From the NCBI GenBank assembly GCA_018714325.1, contig DVNN01000108.1, positions 1 to 45,654 of the forward strand: a stretch of DNA of 45,654 nt, written 5' to 3'. Below are positions 35,883 through 45,654 of the stretch, in pieces. Position 1 is the stretch's first letter; each line of letters starts with the position of its first letter. Source of the DNA: Candidatus Pelethocola excrementipullorum (GTDB taxonomy: Bacteria > Bacillota > Clostridia > Lachnospirales > Lachnospiraceae). The position numbers and the translations under genes were made by a program. The notes under the pieces are model-generated. The model was not told the DNA's origin. It saw only the letters and a program-made list of their open reading frames with translations, and made no database searches.

Positions 35883-36959
35883 TTAAGCTGCCTCCTTCTT
35901 ATCGGTTTTCTGTTTCTTTCCCTTAAATTTGGCTTTCACCCGCTCTCTCCAGTTGATGGCAGAAGGTGCCCAGTTAAAGAGCATCATCGCGATCAACACG
36001 ATTGCATAGATCAGCATACGGTAATCAGACAGACCGCGGAGCATCTCCGGAAGCGCTGTCAGTATTACAGCTGCGATGATGGAGCCCCGGATGCTTCCAA
36101 TTCCGCCCAGAACCACGAATACCAGAATCAGGATTGAAGTATTATAATCAAACTTCTTCACGGTCAGGGTGGATAGATTGTGGGCATAGAGCACACCCGC
36201 CACACCAGCAAGGGCGGCCGAGATTGAAAATGCCATCAATTTATACTTTGTAATATTAATTCCCACAGATTCCGCAGCAATTCGGTTGTCACGGATGGAC
36301 ATGATCGCACGTCCGCTTCTGGAATGAATCAGATTCAACACGATAAACAAGGTGATCAGTATCAGTATCACCCCTATTGTAAAAGTGGAATCCTTAGGAG
36401 TCCCTGTAATACCAAGGGCACCGTTGATGATTACCGTACCATCAGCCTCCATATTCAGGCTGGCAGCATCGCTGACAGAAAAATGAAGTCCATTGCTGTC
36501 CATGCCGATATATAGTACATTCATCAGATTCTTGATAATTTCACCGAAGGCCAGAGTAACGATAGCCAGGTAATCACCGCGCAGTCTCAACACGGGGATT
36601 CCAATCACAATACCGAAGATTCCGGCCACGAGCGCTCCTACCAAAATTGCCAGGATAAAGCGAACCATTCCCGGCATCCCCTCTCCCACAGCTTTGGAGA
36701 AAAATGCACTGGCATAGGCTCCTACACACATGAATCCCGCATGACCCAGGCTCAGCTCACCGGAGATACCTACCACAAGATTCAAGGATATCGCGGCGAT
36801 TGCATAGACACAAAGCGGCACCAACAGTCCCTGCAAAAGGCTGGAAATATTGCCGGAAGTCACCAGGATCTGCATGATGATAAAGGCCACGACCACAATC
36901 CCATATGTTATCAGATTATTTTTAGTTATTTTGTTCATCTTCATTAAGTTCTTCTTCAT
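35883..36959 (-). CDS. livM: Branched-chain amino acid ABC transporter permease
   Basis: MKKNLMKMNKITKNN...; ISGELSLGHAGFMCVGAYASAFF; VVLGGIGSIRGSIIAA. Confidence 0.95.
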   Translation of the reverse strand: MKKNLMKMNKITKNNLITYGIVVVAFIIMQILVTSGNISSLLQGLLVPLCVYAIAAISLNLVVGISGELSLGHAGFMCVGAYASAFFSKAVGEGMPGMVRFILAILVGALVAGIFGIVIGIPVLRLRGDYLAIVTLAFGEIIKNLMNVLYIGMDSNGLHFSVSDAASLNMEADGTVIINGALGITGTPKDSTFTIGVILILITLFIVLNLIHSRSGRAIMSIRDNRIAAESVGINITKYKLMAFSISAALAGVAGVLYAHNLSTLTVKKFDYNTSILILVFVVLGGIGSIRGSIIAAVILTALPEMLRGLSDYRMLIYAIVLIAMMLFNWAPSAINWRERVKAKFKGKKQKTDKKEAA

Positions 36960-36969
36960 ACCGCCCACC

Positions 36970-37854
36970 TTATACTTTCTCTTGAATGTTCTTTCCGAAC
37001 AGACCAGTTGGTTTTACGAGCAGCACGACAATAAGAACGGCAAATACAATTGCATCCGCCACCTGAGAAGATATGTAGGCTTTTCCCATGATTTCGATGA
37101 TTCCTAAAAGAATTCCGCCTACCATGGCTCCCGGGATGGATCCGATTCCACCGAATACAGCCGCTACGAACGCCTTGATACCCGGCATAGCTCCGGTATA
37201 AGGAGTTAAGGTAGGATAAGCAGAACAAAGCAGTACACCTGCGATAGCCGCCAGGGCAGAGCCTATTGCAAAAGTAAGTGAGATGGTACCATTTACGTTG
37301 ATACCCATCAGCTGAGCAGCCCCACGGTCTTCAGAAACCGCCTGCATGGCCTGGCCAGGTTTTGTCTTATTAACAAATAAGGTAAGTCCAAGCATAATGA
37401 TGATACAGGCAAATATAGTAACAATTGTTGTGCCTGTGATTATCAGCTTTCCTCCCGCCAAAGTCAGGGCTGGAATGTTGACGATGTTTGTAAAGGACTT
37501 AGCGCTCGCCCCGAATACCAGCAGGGCAATATTCTGCAGCAGATAGCTGACACCAATTGCGGTAATCAGTACCGCCAGCGGAGAAGCCGCATTACGCAGC
37601 GGTTTATACGCGATTTTCTCGATGGTCATACCGAGGATTGTACATGCTGCCATGGAAATCAGGACAGCGAGCAGGGGATTCACTCCAGCTCCGGTCATCA
37701 TCGTAAGCACCACATATGCGCCGATCATGATAACGTCTCCATGAGCAAAGTTCAACATCTTTGCTATACCATACACCATTGTGTATCCAAGAGCGATGAT
37801 CGCATATACACTGCCCAGACTTATACCATTAATCAGATAAGATATAAAACTCAT
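36970..37854 (-). CDS. livH: Branched-chain amino acid ABC transporter permease
   Basis: 294 aa; NGISLGSVYAIIALGYTMVYGIAKMLNFAHGDVIMIGAY; FGGIGSIPGAMVGG. Confidence 0.95.
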   Translation of the reverse strand: MSFISYLINGISLGSVYAIIALGYTMVYGIAKMLNFAHGDVIMIGAYVVLTMMTGAGVNPLLAVLISMAACTILGMTIEKIAYKPLRNAASPLAVLITAIGVSYLLQNIALLVFGASAKSFTNIVNIPALTLAGGKLIITGTTIVTIFACIIIMLGLTLFVNKTKPGQAMQAVSEDRGAAQLMGINVNGTISLTFAIGSALAAIAGVLLCSAYPTLTPYTGAMPGIKAFVAAVFGGIGSIPGAMVGGILLGIIEIMGKAYISSQVADAIVFAVLIVVLLVKPTGLFGKNIQEKV

Positions 37855-37987
37855 AGTGCACCTCTTAAAATATTTTTTTCATTTGCCTATTATAGCATAG
37901 AATTTATTGTTTTAGCAACAAATATGGAAATACTTCGACCGTTTCCTCGGATTTCCTCTTGAAAATAAGAAAAGGACAAATCCCATC

Positions 37988-38033
37988 CTGTTTGGGGGCA
38001 GTGATTGTTATATACAATCGCCGTCCCCAACAG
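37988..38033 (-). promoter_or_regulatory. GC-rich intercistronic stem-loop between livJ and livH
   Basis: CTGTTTGGGGGCAGTGATTGT...ACAATCGCCGTCCCCAACAG. Confidence 0.65.
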
Positions 38034-38084
38034 AACAAGATATGTCCCCAAACCTTCGGTACATCACTGAACCGAAATGATTAA

Positions 38085-39275
38085 TTACATGGCGGTATAA
38101 GCACCATTCTGGATTACAACTGCCTTAGGCTCTTTGCTCGGCTCACCATCTTCTGTCCAGCTGATGGTTCCTGTCACGCCATTCAGTGTGATCTCTGTCA
38201 TGGAAACCTTCAGAGCATCACAGATATCTGATGCGTTCATGTCAGCTGTAATTCCTGCCTTTTCAGCAGCATCTTTGATTGCATAGATGCCATCATATGC
38301 ATCGGCCGCAAACTGAATCGGTGTTTCATTATTGTATGCTTCCGCATATGCTTTTACAAAGTGCTGGGTAGCTTCATCCTCAGCATCGGCTGCAAATGGT
38401 GTCAGGAGCATTACGCCCTCAGCCAAAGTGGTATCAAAGTTTTCAACACCCAGGATTCCATCCAGTCCATCACATCCAAAGAACTGAGTATCAAATCCGA
38501 TATCGGCTGCCTGTTTCAGGATCAATGCTGTCTCCTGATAATAAATTGGAAGGAATACCAGCTCAGCGCCGCCGTCTTTGGCTTTCTGGAGCTGTACCTT
38601 AAAGTCTGCCTTACTGTCGGCTGTAAAAGCCTCAGATGCTACGATTTCCAGTCCCTGATTAGCTGCTTCTGCCGCAAAGCTCTCATAGATACCGGATGAA
38701 TATGGATCGGAGCTGTCATAGATAGCAGCTACCTTGGTTGCCAGCTTGTTCTGTCCGATGTACTCAGCAGATTTCGTACCCTGAGCCGGATCGGAGAAAC
38801 AAACACGGAATGCGTTTGGAGTGGAAATACACTCCAATGCTGTTCCGGATGGACTTAGCAGGAACATATTGTCATTGGACGCTTCTGCATTAACTGCGAT
38901 ACAAGGCGCACTTGTTACTGTGCCCAGCAGCATCTGCATGCCCCAGTCTTTCAGCGTATTATATGCATTGACGGATTTTTCAGCATCATGTTCATCATCT
39001 TCGAATTTGAACTCGATTGGAGTACCATTAATTCCGCCGGCTGCGTTGATTTCTTCCACTGCCAGCTTTGCACCTTTCTCTACAGCATCTCCGTAGGCTG
39101 CTGCAGCACCGGTTACAGGACCGATACCACCAATCTTATACACGGTTCCATCCGCCGCACTGGAAGCTGAACTTCCAGTTGATGTATCATTATTTTTACT
39201 TCCGCATCCAGCGAGGCTGGCCGCCGCTAAAGTTGCGGTAAGCGCAAGACCCACAAACTTTTTCATATTCTTCAT
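38085..39275 (-). CDS. livJ: Branched-chain amino acid ABC transporter substrate-binding lipoprotein
   Basis: 396 aa; lipobox LAGC; YKIGGIGPVTGAAAAYGDAVEKGAKLAVEEINAAGGING. Confidence 0.95.
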   Translation of the reverse strand: MKNMKKFVGLALTATLAAASLAGCGSKNNDTSTGSSASSAADGTVYKIGGIGPVTGAAAAYGDAVEKGAKLAVEEINAAGGINGTPIEFKFEDDEHDAEKSVNAYNTLKDWGMQMLLGTVTSAPCIAVNAEASNDNMFLLSPSGTALECISTPNAFRVCFSDPAQGTKSAEYIGQNKLATKVAAIYDSSDPYSSGIYESFAAEAANQGLEIVASEAFTADSKADFKVQLQKAKDGGAELVFLPIYYQETALILKQAADIGFDTQFFGCDGLDGILGVENFDTTLAEGVMLLTPFAADAEDEATQHFVKAYAEAYNNETPIQFAADAYDGIYAIKDAAEKAGITADMNASDICDALKVSMTEITLNGVTGTISWTEDGEPSKEPKAVVIQNGAYTAM

Positions 39276-39358
39276 TTTCTCTCCTCCTGTTAATTACCTC
39301 AATATTTCATATATTGCATTATATTACCCTTAAAATCTTCGTTTGTCAATGAGAAATG

Positions 39359-41959
39359 CTAGAATTTCCATTTTATTTCACTACCGTTTGCGGTCTTATG
39401 AACCAAAAGCTGCCGGTCAATGTTTTCTTTCATCTCCGGAACGTGGGAGATGATTCCAATCAGCCTGGAATCCCCGGCCAATTCCTGCAGCACCTGGATT
39501 GCGCGGCTTCTCGTCTCGTCATCCAGGGAGCCGAATCCTTCATCGATAAACATGGTATCGATGGAAACAGATCCGGCCGATGCCGAAATAACGTCGGAAA
39601 GCCCCAATGCCATGGCGAGTGCCGCCATAAATGATTCCCCACCGGAAAGTGTCTTAACGTCCCTCGACTTTCCGGTGGCCAGTGTATACACATTCAGATC
39701 CAGCCCGGCTGAGCCTTTCAAGGAGGAATCTCCGATACTCCGGCATTGCAGTTTCATCTGATTATTACTCATGGAGAGAAGTCTTTGATTGGCTGCTGCC
39801 AAAATCTTCTGAAAATACTGCCTTTGGACATAAGTCTCAAAATCAATCCCGGCCTTTCCCTTCAGCTTACCCGAAGCCGTCCGGTACAGGTTGTCGGCCA
39901 ACAGAAACTCTTTTTGTAGTCTTCCGGCCTGTCTCATCTCCTTTTGAAGCCTCTCTTCTGCCTTTCGGTTCTGAGTACAGATGGAGGAGATTCGGTTCTT
40001 TTCTTCCAACAGGTACTGTCTGGCTTCCATTTCTCTTTGAAGGCTTTCCTTCACTTCAGAAGTATCCACCAGCTCCAGACCTTCCGTATGCTTCTGCAGT
40101 GTTTCCAACTCCGTGACCGTACGGTTCCACCGGATCTGATAATCCTCGATTCGTCTCTGAAGCTTTCGGCATGCTTCGGGACTTTGATAAGCCTTACGAT
40201 ACTCCTCTTCCCCGGAAAATCCAGATGATGACAATGCTGCCTCATAGAGACTCTTCATCTCCTGAACCTCGGCACGTTGGCCATCCAGCTGTTCCAGGTT
40301 TGCGGTCAGCGCAGCCCTTCCATTCTTTCGTTGGCTTTCAGCCCATTGGGCCCGCTCTTTCAGGCTCTGGATATCCTGTTGGCATTTCTTTTCCCAGTTC
40401 CGGCGTTCATTCTCAGACAGTACGAGATTCGCTTCCGCCGAATCAGCTCCAACTTCCTCTGATTCCTCAGGGAAATCACTCTTAAATTGCTGTAGCAGCA
40501 GTTCCAGCCTGCTCTTCACTCCAGCCGCGGCCGCCGACTTCTTCTCCGCAGCTTTAGAAGCTTGTCCGCCTTCACGCTGGGCTTCCTTTACCTGAGCCTC
40601 CGTCACCGGATAATCCGGCAATGGAGCCGGATTCGGATGCTCCAAAGCCCCACATACAGGACAAGGGATTCCCTTAACCAGATGATCCCTTGCCAGAATC
40701 CCGGCCTGTTCTTTCAGGAATAACTCCTGTAGCTGCCTGGCATTCTCCTGTTTATGGGATAGCTCATCCAGTGCTTCCTTCAAATCTTGCTGATGCTTAA
40801 GCAGATCTCTTTGTTCCAGAGCGATTTTCTCCCTGGCAAACTGAAGACGGCGGCTCCCATAGAGCCTTTCTGCCTCAATCTGGACCTCCCTGCTGCGCTC
40901 CAACTCTTCTTCCAGCTGTTTCGAGCGTTCTTCCAGCCTTTTTTGCCGGGTAACAGCCCTTTTATAGCCTTCTTCCTGCTCCCAGACCTGGTCTGCACGC
41001 AATGCTGCAGCCAATGCTTTCCTACGCTCTTCCTGAAGGTTCTGCTCTTCTTTCAGCTCACCGATTCTCTGTTCCGCGTCTGCTCTCTCCCTCAGGCTCT
41101 TATTTGCCGCTTCCAGCCGTCCAAGCTTCCCATTCTCTTCCAGCACTTTCGCTTCCCTCTCATCCAGCTTTTGCTGAACCTCGGCCAGCTTCTGTTCCTG
41201 TTCCTCCAGGATCTGAGAGAGAAGGGGTAAAATCTGATCCAGCGACATATCTTTTCTGCTTTTCAGGCCACTCCAATCTTCATACAAGGTCTCATCGGCC
41301 GTGCATCCAACGGTTTCCACCAGAACGGTGACTCGTTCATTTAAGGAGGACAATTCCCCCCTTAATCCGGCGGTCTGGCGTCCGAGTTCCTCCTCCACTC
41401 TCCAGTAGAGGCTCGTATGGAAGATATTGGAGAAAATCTTCTTCCTGTCATCGGTACTGGCATGAAGTAGTTTCAGGAACTCTCCCTGAGCAATCATGGC
41501 GATCTGGGTAAATTGATCCCGATCCAAGCCGATGATTTCCTGGATTTTCCCATTGGTCTCGTTCATTCTGCCCCGGAATACCGTTCCATCCGGCAAAGTC
41601 AGCTCCACGGAGGGGCTTTCTCTGGTCAATTGGTTTCCATCCTTACCCTTCCGCTTCTTTTCCCGCTCATACTCCGGATTTCTGCGAATGGTATATTCCT
41701 CCTCGCGGTACTGAAAGGTGTATTCCACATAGGTTTCATCCGATGGCGTGGCATATTGGCTGCGCATCATCTTCCCATCCCTTTTACCGCCGCTGGTGGT
41801 ACCATAGAGGGCAAAGGTGATTCCATCAAAAACCGTGGTCTTCCCCGCACCGGTATCTCCGGTAATCAGAAAGATCCCATTCTTCACCGCTTTAAAGTCA
41901 ATCTCCACCCGCCCCGCATAGGAACCAAAGGCAGACAGTATCAGCTTTACTGGCTTCAT
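39359..41959 (-). CDS. sbcC: Exonuclease subunit SbcC
   Basis: 866 aa; MKPVKLILSAFGSYAGRVEIDF, GDTGAGKTTVFDGI, zinc hook CPVCG, TLSGGESFMAALAMALGLSDV. Confidence 0.95.
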   Translation of the reverse strand: MKPVKLILSAFGSYAGRVEIDFKAVKNGIFLITGDTGAGKTTVFDGITFALYGTTSGGKRDGKMMRSQYATPSDETYVEYTFQYREEEYTIRRNPEYEREKKRKGKDGNQLTRESPSVELTLPDGTVFRGRMNETNGKIQEIIGLDRDQFTQIAMIAQGEFLKLLHASTDDRKKIFSNIFHTSLYWRVEEELGRQTAGLRGELSSLNERVTVLVETVGCTADETLYEDWSGLKSRKDMSLDQILPLLSQILEEQEQKLAEVQQKLDEREAKVLEENGKLGRLEAANKSLRERADAEQRIGELKEEQNLQEERRKALAAALRADQVWEQEEGYKRAVTRQKRLEERSKQLEEELERSREVQIEAERLYGSRRLQFAREKIALEQRDLLKHQQDLKEALDELSHKQENARQLQELFLKEQAGILARDHLVKGIPCPVCGALEHPNPAPLPDYPVTEAQVKEAQREGGQASKAAEKKSAAAAGVKSRLELLLQQFKSDFPEESEEVGADSAEANLVLSENERRNWEKKCQQDIQSLKERAQWAESQRKNGRAALTANLEQLDGQRAEVQEMKSLYEAALSSSGFSGEEEYRKAYQSPEACRKLQRRIEDYQIRWNRTVTELETLQKHTEGLELVDTSEVKESLQREMEARQYLLEEKNRISSICTQNRKAEERLQKEMRQAGRLQKEFLLADNLYRTASGKLKGKAGIDFETYVQRQYFQKILAAANQRLLSMSNNQMKLQCRSIGDSSLKGSAGLDLNVYTLATGKSRDVKTLSGGESFMAALAMALGLSDVISASAGSVSIDTMFIDEGFGSLDDETRSRAIQVLQELAGDSRLIGIISHVPEMKENIDRQLLVHKTANGSEIKWKF

Positions 41960-43122
41960 CTGGATTCACCTCCTGCCCGCTCAATCACCCGCATCATCAG
42001 CCGTTCCTCCTCTTCACTTAAAGAAACGCCCTGCATCTGCTCATAAAATTCGGCAAATGATTCCATCGGAGATTGTATTTTCACTTCTTCTGTAAGTCTT
42101 TCTATCTCATGACGAGTTCTTGTATTATCCACACTCCATTCCAAGAGATTGGGATATACATTCTGAAGCGCCGCTTTCGGTTCATAAAGCTCTTCCTCAT
42201 CCGTCAAAGTAATACTTATGTAATCCTCACAGACTGCCCGCCCACCCTCATTCCCCAGTGCCAATACTTCCTCCAAATTCCCCTTGATACTCCGCACATC
42301 CCGCAGTGGCTTCAGCGGGATCTGACCGATATCCGTCTTCCCCTTTTCCCGAATCTCCACCACCGTGATCGCCTTCTTCTGGTGTTCTTCAGATACGGAA
42401 TACTTCAGCGGCGAACCGCAGTAACGGCAGGTTTCTCTGCCAATCTTCTGAGGCGCATGCAGATGTCCCAACGCCACATATTCAAACAACTCTCCCAGGA
42501 TTCTGATATCCATGCTGTCCTGTCCGCCGACTCTATAGGTTTCGGATTCACTTTCCGCAGGACGCTCTCCCCCATTCACAAAAAACTGATGGGCAACCAG
42601 CAGATTCCTCTCCTCCTGTCGAATCCCTCCATCTTCCAGCAGACAACCAAAAGCCTCTTCATAACTATGTATCTCCCGATCGGGATAAATCTCTCTTACA
42701 TAGGAAGGTTTCACAAAGGGAACCAGGTAGATATTCACCTTCCCGTACTCGTCCTCCACTTCCCTTCTGATAATCTCAGGCCGGGATGCATTGGGGGCCA
42801 TCCCAGCAACATGAATGCCCTGCCTGGACAGAATCCTGCTGGCAAAATCCAGTCTTCTGTCACTGTCATGGTTCCCGCTGATCAAAAAGACTTCCAGATC
42901 CTGAATACGGGAAAGACTGGTCAAAAAACCATCCAGCAGCTCCACCGCATCCGTGGAGGGTATGGACTTATCATAGATATCACCTGCAATCAACAGGGCA
43001 TGTGGTTTTTCCTCGTCAATCCTTTCCAAAATCTGATTCAGTATAAATCGCTGATCTTCTATCAGACTGTAGCCATGGAGCTGCTTTCCAATATGTAGAT
43101 CCGATATATGAAAAAACTTCAT
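41956..43122 (-). CDS. sbcD: Exonuclease subunit SbcD
   Basis: 388 aa; MKFFHISDLHIGKQLHGYSLIEDQRFIL; SGNHDS; overlaps sbcC by 4 nt. Confidence 0.95.
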   Translation of the reverse strand: MKFFHISDLHIGKQLHGYSLIEDQRFILNQILERIDEEKPHALLIAGDIYDKSIPSTDAVELLDGFLTSLSRIQDLEVFLISGNHDSDRRLDFASRILSRQGIHVAGMAPNASRPEIIRREVEDEYGKVNIYLVPFVKPSYVREIYPDREIHSYEEAFGCLLEDGGIRQEERNLLVAHQFFVNGGERPAESESETYRVGGQDSMDIRILGELFEYVALGHLHAPQKIGRETCRYCGSPLKYSVSEEHQKKAITVVEIREKGKTDIGQIPLKPLRDVRSIKGNLEEVLALGNEGGRAVCEDYISITLTDEEELYEPKAALQNVYPNLLEWSVDNTRTRHEIERLTEEVKIQSPMESFAEFYEQMQGVSLSEEEERLMMRVIERAGGESR

Positions 43123-43184
43123 TCTTCCTCCTTTCCTCTAATCCATCTTTCGTAACTTCACAGTTTTACTCCTAATACAAGGAA

Positions 43185-43208
43185 AACAGCGCAACCTCCT
43201 CGCGCTGT
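43185..43208 (-). terminator. Hairpin terminator after the DUF1284 gene
   Basis: Minus strand ACAGCGCgaggaggttGCGCTGTTTTCC. Confidence 0.6.
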
Positions 43209-43243
43209 CCCCCTTTCTCCTGGTAAATACCAATATTCATAGA

Positions 43244-43636
43244 CTATTTTTTTCTACAGGACAGAATCCCGTTGCAGAAATCATACCATTTACAACCATG
43301 GCAGATCTTGGCAAAGGTTTCTCCATCCAGAATATGTTCCTGTACCTTCTGTTGAAATTCTTTCCAGAGTATGGTAGTGCCCTCCTCCAGACCACAGGCC
43401 TTCAAGACCGCCAGATCCTGCTTGACCACCGCTTCACTGGTATCGCACCGCCCCTTACAATGGGGACACTTTGCACAGAGTACATCTTCTTCTACTTTCA
43501 ACAGGATCTCCTGATCCGGAATCTCTTTTAAACCGGCCGTTACCTGTTTCATATTTTGTGTAAATGCTTCATCGTATCCCCGACCTACAAAATTGGCGAT
43601 ACACAGGCCGTGATGGGGCCGAAACTGCAGCATCAC
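43244..43636 (-). CDS. DUF1284 domain-containing protein
   Basis: 130 aa; LQFRPHHGLCIANFVGRGYDEAFTQNM; multiple Cys (CAKCPHCKGRC, CHGCKWYDFC). Confidence 0.88.
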   Translation of the reverse strand: MMLQFRPHHGLCIANFVGRGYDEAFTQNMKQVTAGLKEIPDQEILLKVEEDVLCAKCPHCKGRCDTSEAVVKQDLAVLKACGLEEGTTILWKEFQQKVQEHILDGETFAKICHGCKWYDFCNGILSCRKK

Positions 43637-44583
43637 AGGGCTCTCCGGTGATGATTCTCTTCCTTCCAGAGATACTCCGGATATAGGCCTTCTTCCTTCA
43701 TCTTCCGTATACTATCCACAACCAGTGGCTTATCTTCTTTATAGGTTACCCCGTACCAACGATCCTTGGAGATTCTCACCTGAACATCAGCCTTTTCCTC
43801 CTCCAGCAGCTCATTGACCACCGTAGGAAGGAAGTATTCTGATTTCAAGGGATTGTGTTCTATATTGTCATCCAAAAATCTTGTGAATCGGTTTTGTAAT
43901 TCATCCAAAAAGCTGTCAGTAAATCCCCAAAGATTCATGGAAACCGTCCCCTCCACAGAGATATCCTGCCAGGTCATGCCGTCATCCTCTGTATATACCG
44001 CTCCATCTCCACGCTTTTCGATATGGGTATGTTCACAGATATTCATAAGATACCCCTGATCATCAATCTGACAGACTCCCCGGGATACATGCCCATTCTC
44101 CGTCAGGGTATTACCCAGACGATACCCCACCATGGCATAATGATATTTCTCATCATCCTGATGGCAGAGCAGATAATCATAGATCAGAGAAAATGCATGT
44201 TTTCCATAATAGTCATCCGCATTGATCACGGCAAAAGGTGCCTCATTCAGCACGTAGATACAACTTAACACCGCATGCCCTGTGCCCCAGGGCTTCATCC
44301 TTCCTTCCGGCACCGTATAGCCTTCCGGAAGGTCAGACAGTTCTTGATATACATAATGCACTTTGACAAATTCACTTAGCCGGTCACCAATCGCCGCCCG
44401 GAAATCCGCTTCATGCTCACGCTTGATGATGAAAATCACCTCTTGAAATCCCGCCTCCACAGCATCATAGATAGAAAAATCCATGATGATATGGCCTTGT
44501 TCATCCACCGGATCAATCTGCTTCAGTCCGCCGTAACGGCTTCCCATGCCAGCTGCCATAATTACTAAAACCGGTCGTTTCAT
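43633..44583 (-). CDS. Sugar nucleotidyltransferase-like protein (NTP_transferase fold)
   Basis: 316 aa; VLVIMAAGMGSRYGGLKQIDPVDEQGHIIMDFSIYDA; NADDYYGK. Confidence 0.9.
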   Translation of the reverse strand: MKRPVLVIMAAGMGSRYGGLKQIDPVDEQGHIIMDFSIYDAVEAGFQEVIFIIKREHEADFRAAIGDRLSEFVKVHYVYQELSDLPEGYTVPEGRMKPWGTGHAVLSCIYVLNEAPFAVINADDYYGKHAFSLIYDYLLCHQDDEKYHYAMVGYRLGNTLTENGHVSRGVCQIDDQGYLMNICEHTHIEKRGDGAVYTEDDGMTWQDISVEGTVSMNLWGFTDSFLDELQNRFTRFLDDNIEHNPLKSEYFLPTVVNELLEEEKADVQVRISKDRWYGVTYKEDKPLVVDSIRKMKEEGLYPEYLWKEENHHRRAL

Positions 44584-44587
44584 ACTT

Positions 44588-45654
44588 CTAGTTATCCTCC
44601 TCAGTCATGGTGTAGACCTGACGTTTTCTGGCCATTTCATCACTTGCCAGATATTCATCATATGTGGTAATCTTATCGATCAATGCACCGCCCGGCACGA
44701 TTTCCATAATACGATTAGCCGTGGTTTCCACAAACTGATGATCATGGGACGCGAACAGAATCACGCCCGAGAACTTAATCAACCCGTTGTTCAAAGCGGT
44801 GATGGATTCCATATCCAGATGGTTGGTAGGCTCATCCAGAAGCAGCACATTGGCCCCAGAAATCATCATCTTGGACAGGAGACAACGTACCTTCTCTCCT
44901 CCTGAGAGAATACGCACACGCTTAACACCGTCCTCTCCGGCAAAAAGCATACGGCCCAGGAATCCACGTACATAGGTAACATCTTTGTTTTCGGAATACT
45001 GGGTCAGCCAGTCAGCGATGGTGAGGTCACTGTCGAAATCAGCTGTGTTATCTTTTGGGAAATAGGTTTGAGAAGTGGTGATTCCCCACTTATAGGTGCC
45101 TTCATCCGGCTCCATCTCACCCATAAGGATCTTGAATAAGGTAGTCTTTGCAAGCTCATTGGCTCCCACCAAAGCAACCTTATCCCCTCTGTTCAGGGTA
45201 AATGATAGATGATCCAGAATCACCTCACCGTCGATTACCTTGGTGAGATTCTCCACCTGAAGTACTTCATTACCAATCTCACGTTCCGGACGGAAGTCAA
45301 TATAAGGATACTTTCTGCTGGAAGGTCTGATATCATCCAGCTGGATTTTCTCCAACGCACGTTTACGGGATGTAGCCTGCTTACTCTTGGAAGCGTTGGC
45401 ACTAAAACGGCTGATGAAATCCTGCAGCTCCTTGATCTTATCTTCTTTCTTCTTGTTGGCCTCTTTCATCTGCTTCACCAGCAGCTGGCTGGACTCATAC
45501 CAGAAATCATAGTTTCCGGCATAGAGCTGAATCTTGCCATAGTCGATATCGGCGGTATGAGTACAGACTTTATTCAGGAAATAACGGTCATGGGATACCA
45601 CGATTACGGTATTCTCAAAGTTGATCAGGAACTCCTCCAGCCATGCGATAGCAT
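44588..45654 (-). CDS. ABC-F family ATP-binding cassette protein (YkpA/YbiT-like), N-terminus beyond window
   Basis: Frame stays open through 45654; VVSHDRYFLNKVCTHTADIDYGKIQLYAGNYDFW linker, second NBD with LSGGEKVRCLLSKMM, LLLDEPTNHLD. Confidence 0.93.
   Translation of the reverse strand, partial: AIAWLEEFLINFENTVIVVSHDRYFLNKVCTHTADIDYGKIQLYAGNYDFWYESSQLLVKQMKEANKKKEDKIKELQDFISRFSANASKSKQATSRKRALEKIQLDDIRPSSRKYPYIDFRPEREIGNEVLQVENLTKVIDGEVILDHLSFTLNRGDKVALVGANELAKTTLFKILMGEMEPDEGTYKWGITTSQTYFPKDNTADFDSDLTIADWLTQYSENKDVTYVRGFLGRMLFAGEDGVKRVRILSGGEKVRCLLSKMMISGANVLLLDEPTNHLDMESITALNNGLIKFSGVILFASHDHQFVETTANRIMEIVPGGALIDKITTYDEYLASDEMARKRQVYTMTEEDN

Noticed and set aside
42073-43098. 341-aa plus-strand ORF antisense to sbcD
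   Set aside because: Its peptide has no recognisable domain and it lies wholly opposite a clear sbcD gene; it is a shadow ORF produced by codon usage on the other strand

Overview
This is a gene-dense chromosomal window of about 45.7 kb, probably from a Lachnospiraceae/Blautia-like Clostridia genome. The taxon is inferred from gene content and protein style; I ran no search. Most of it is housekeeping and metabolic: L,D-transpeptidase, dUTPase, nrdG, pnp-rpsO, an NlpC/P60 hydrolase, a KDG/KDPG (Entner-Doudoroff-like) operon with an IclR regulator, galM, nagB, a MacB-type ABC efflux operon, glf, a TrpR/YerC-like regulator, DUF1836, a TIGR01212-type radical SAM protein, DUF4364, rarA, polysaccharide deacetylase, DUF2298, AraC + DMT exporter, a twin-HTH MerR protein, an S11 D,D-carboxypeptidase with a VanRS-like two-component system, a methyltransferase, a cytidylate-kinase-like protein, livFGMHJ, sbcCD, DUF1284, a nucleotidyltransferase and an ABC-F protein. 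No CRISPR array, rRNA, tRNA, transposase or phage module was recognised. The most interesting non-coding signal is a 283-bp nested palindromic element at 18051-18333. It has perfect 21-bp terminal inverted repeats and two apical hairpins on a three-way junction, and a decayed half-copy lies 60-140 bp upstream. Other signals include a dispersed intergenic repeat (8240-8333 and 28880-28933), a strong promoter plus palindromic operator for the KDG operon, and a possible leaderless promoter.
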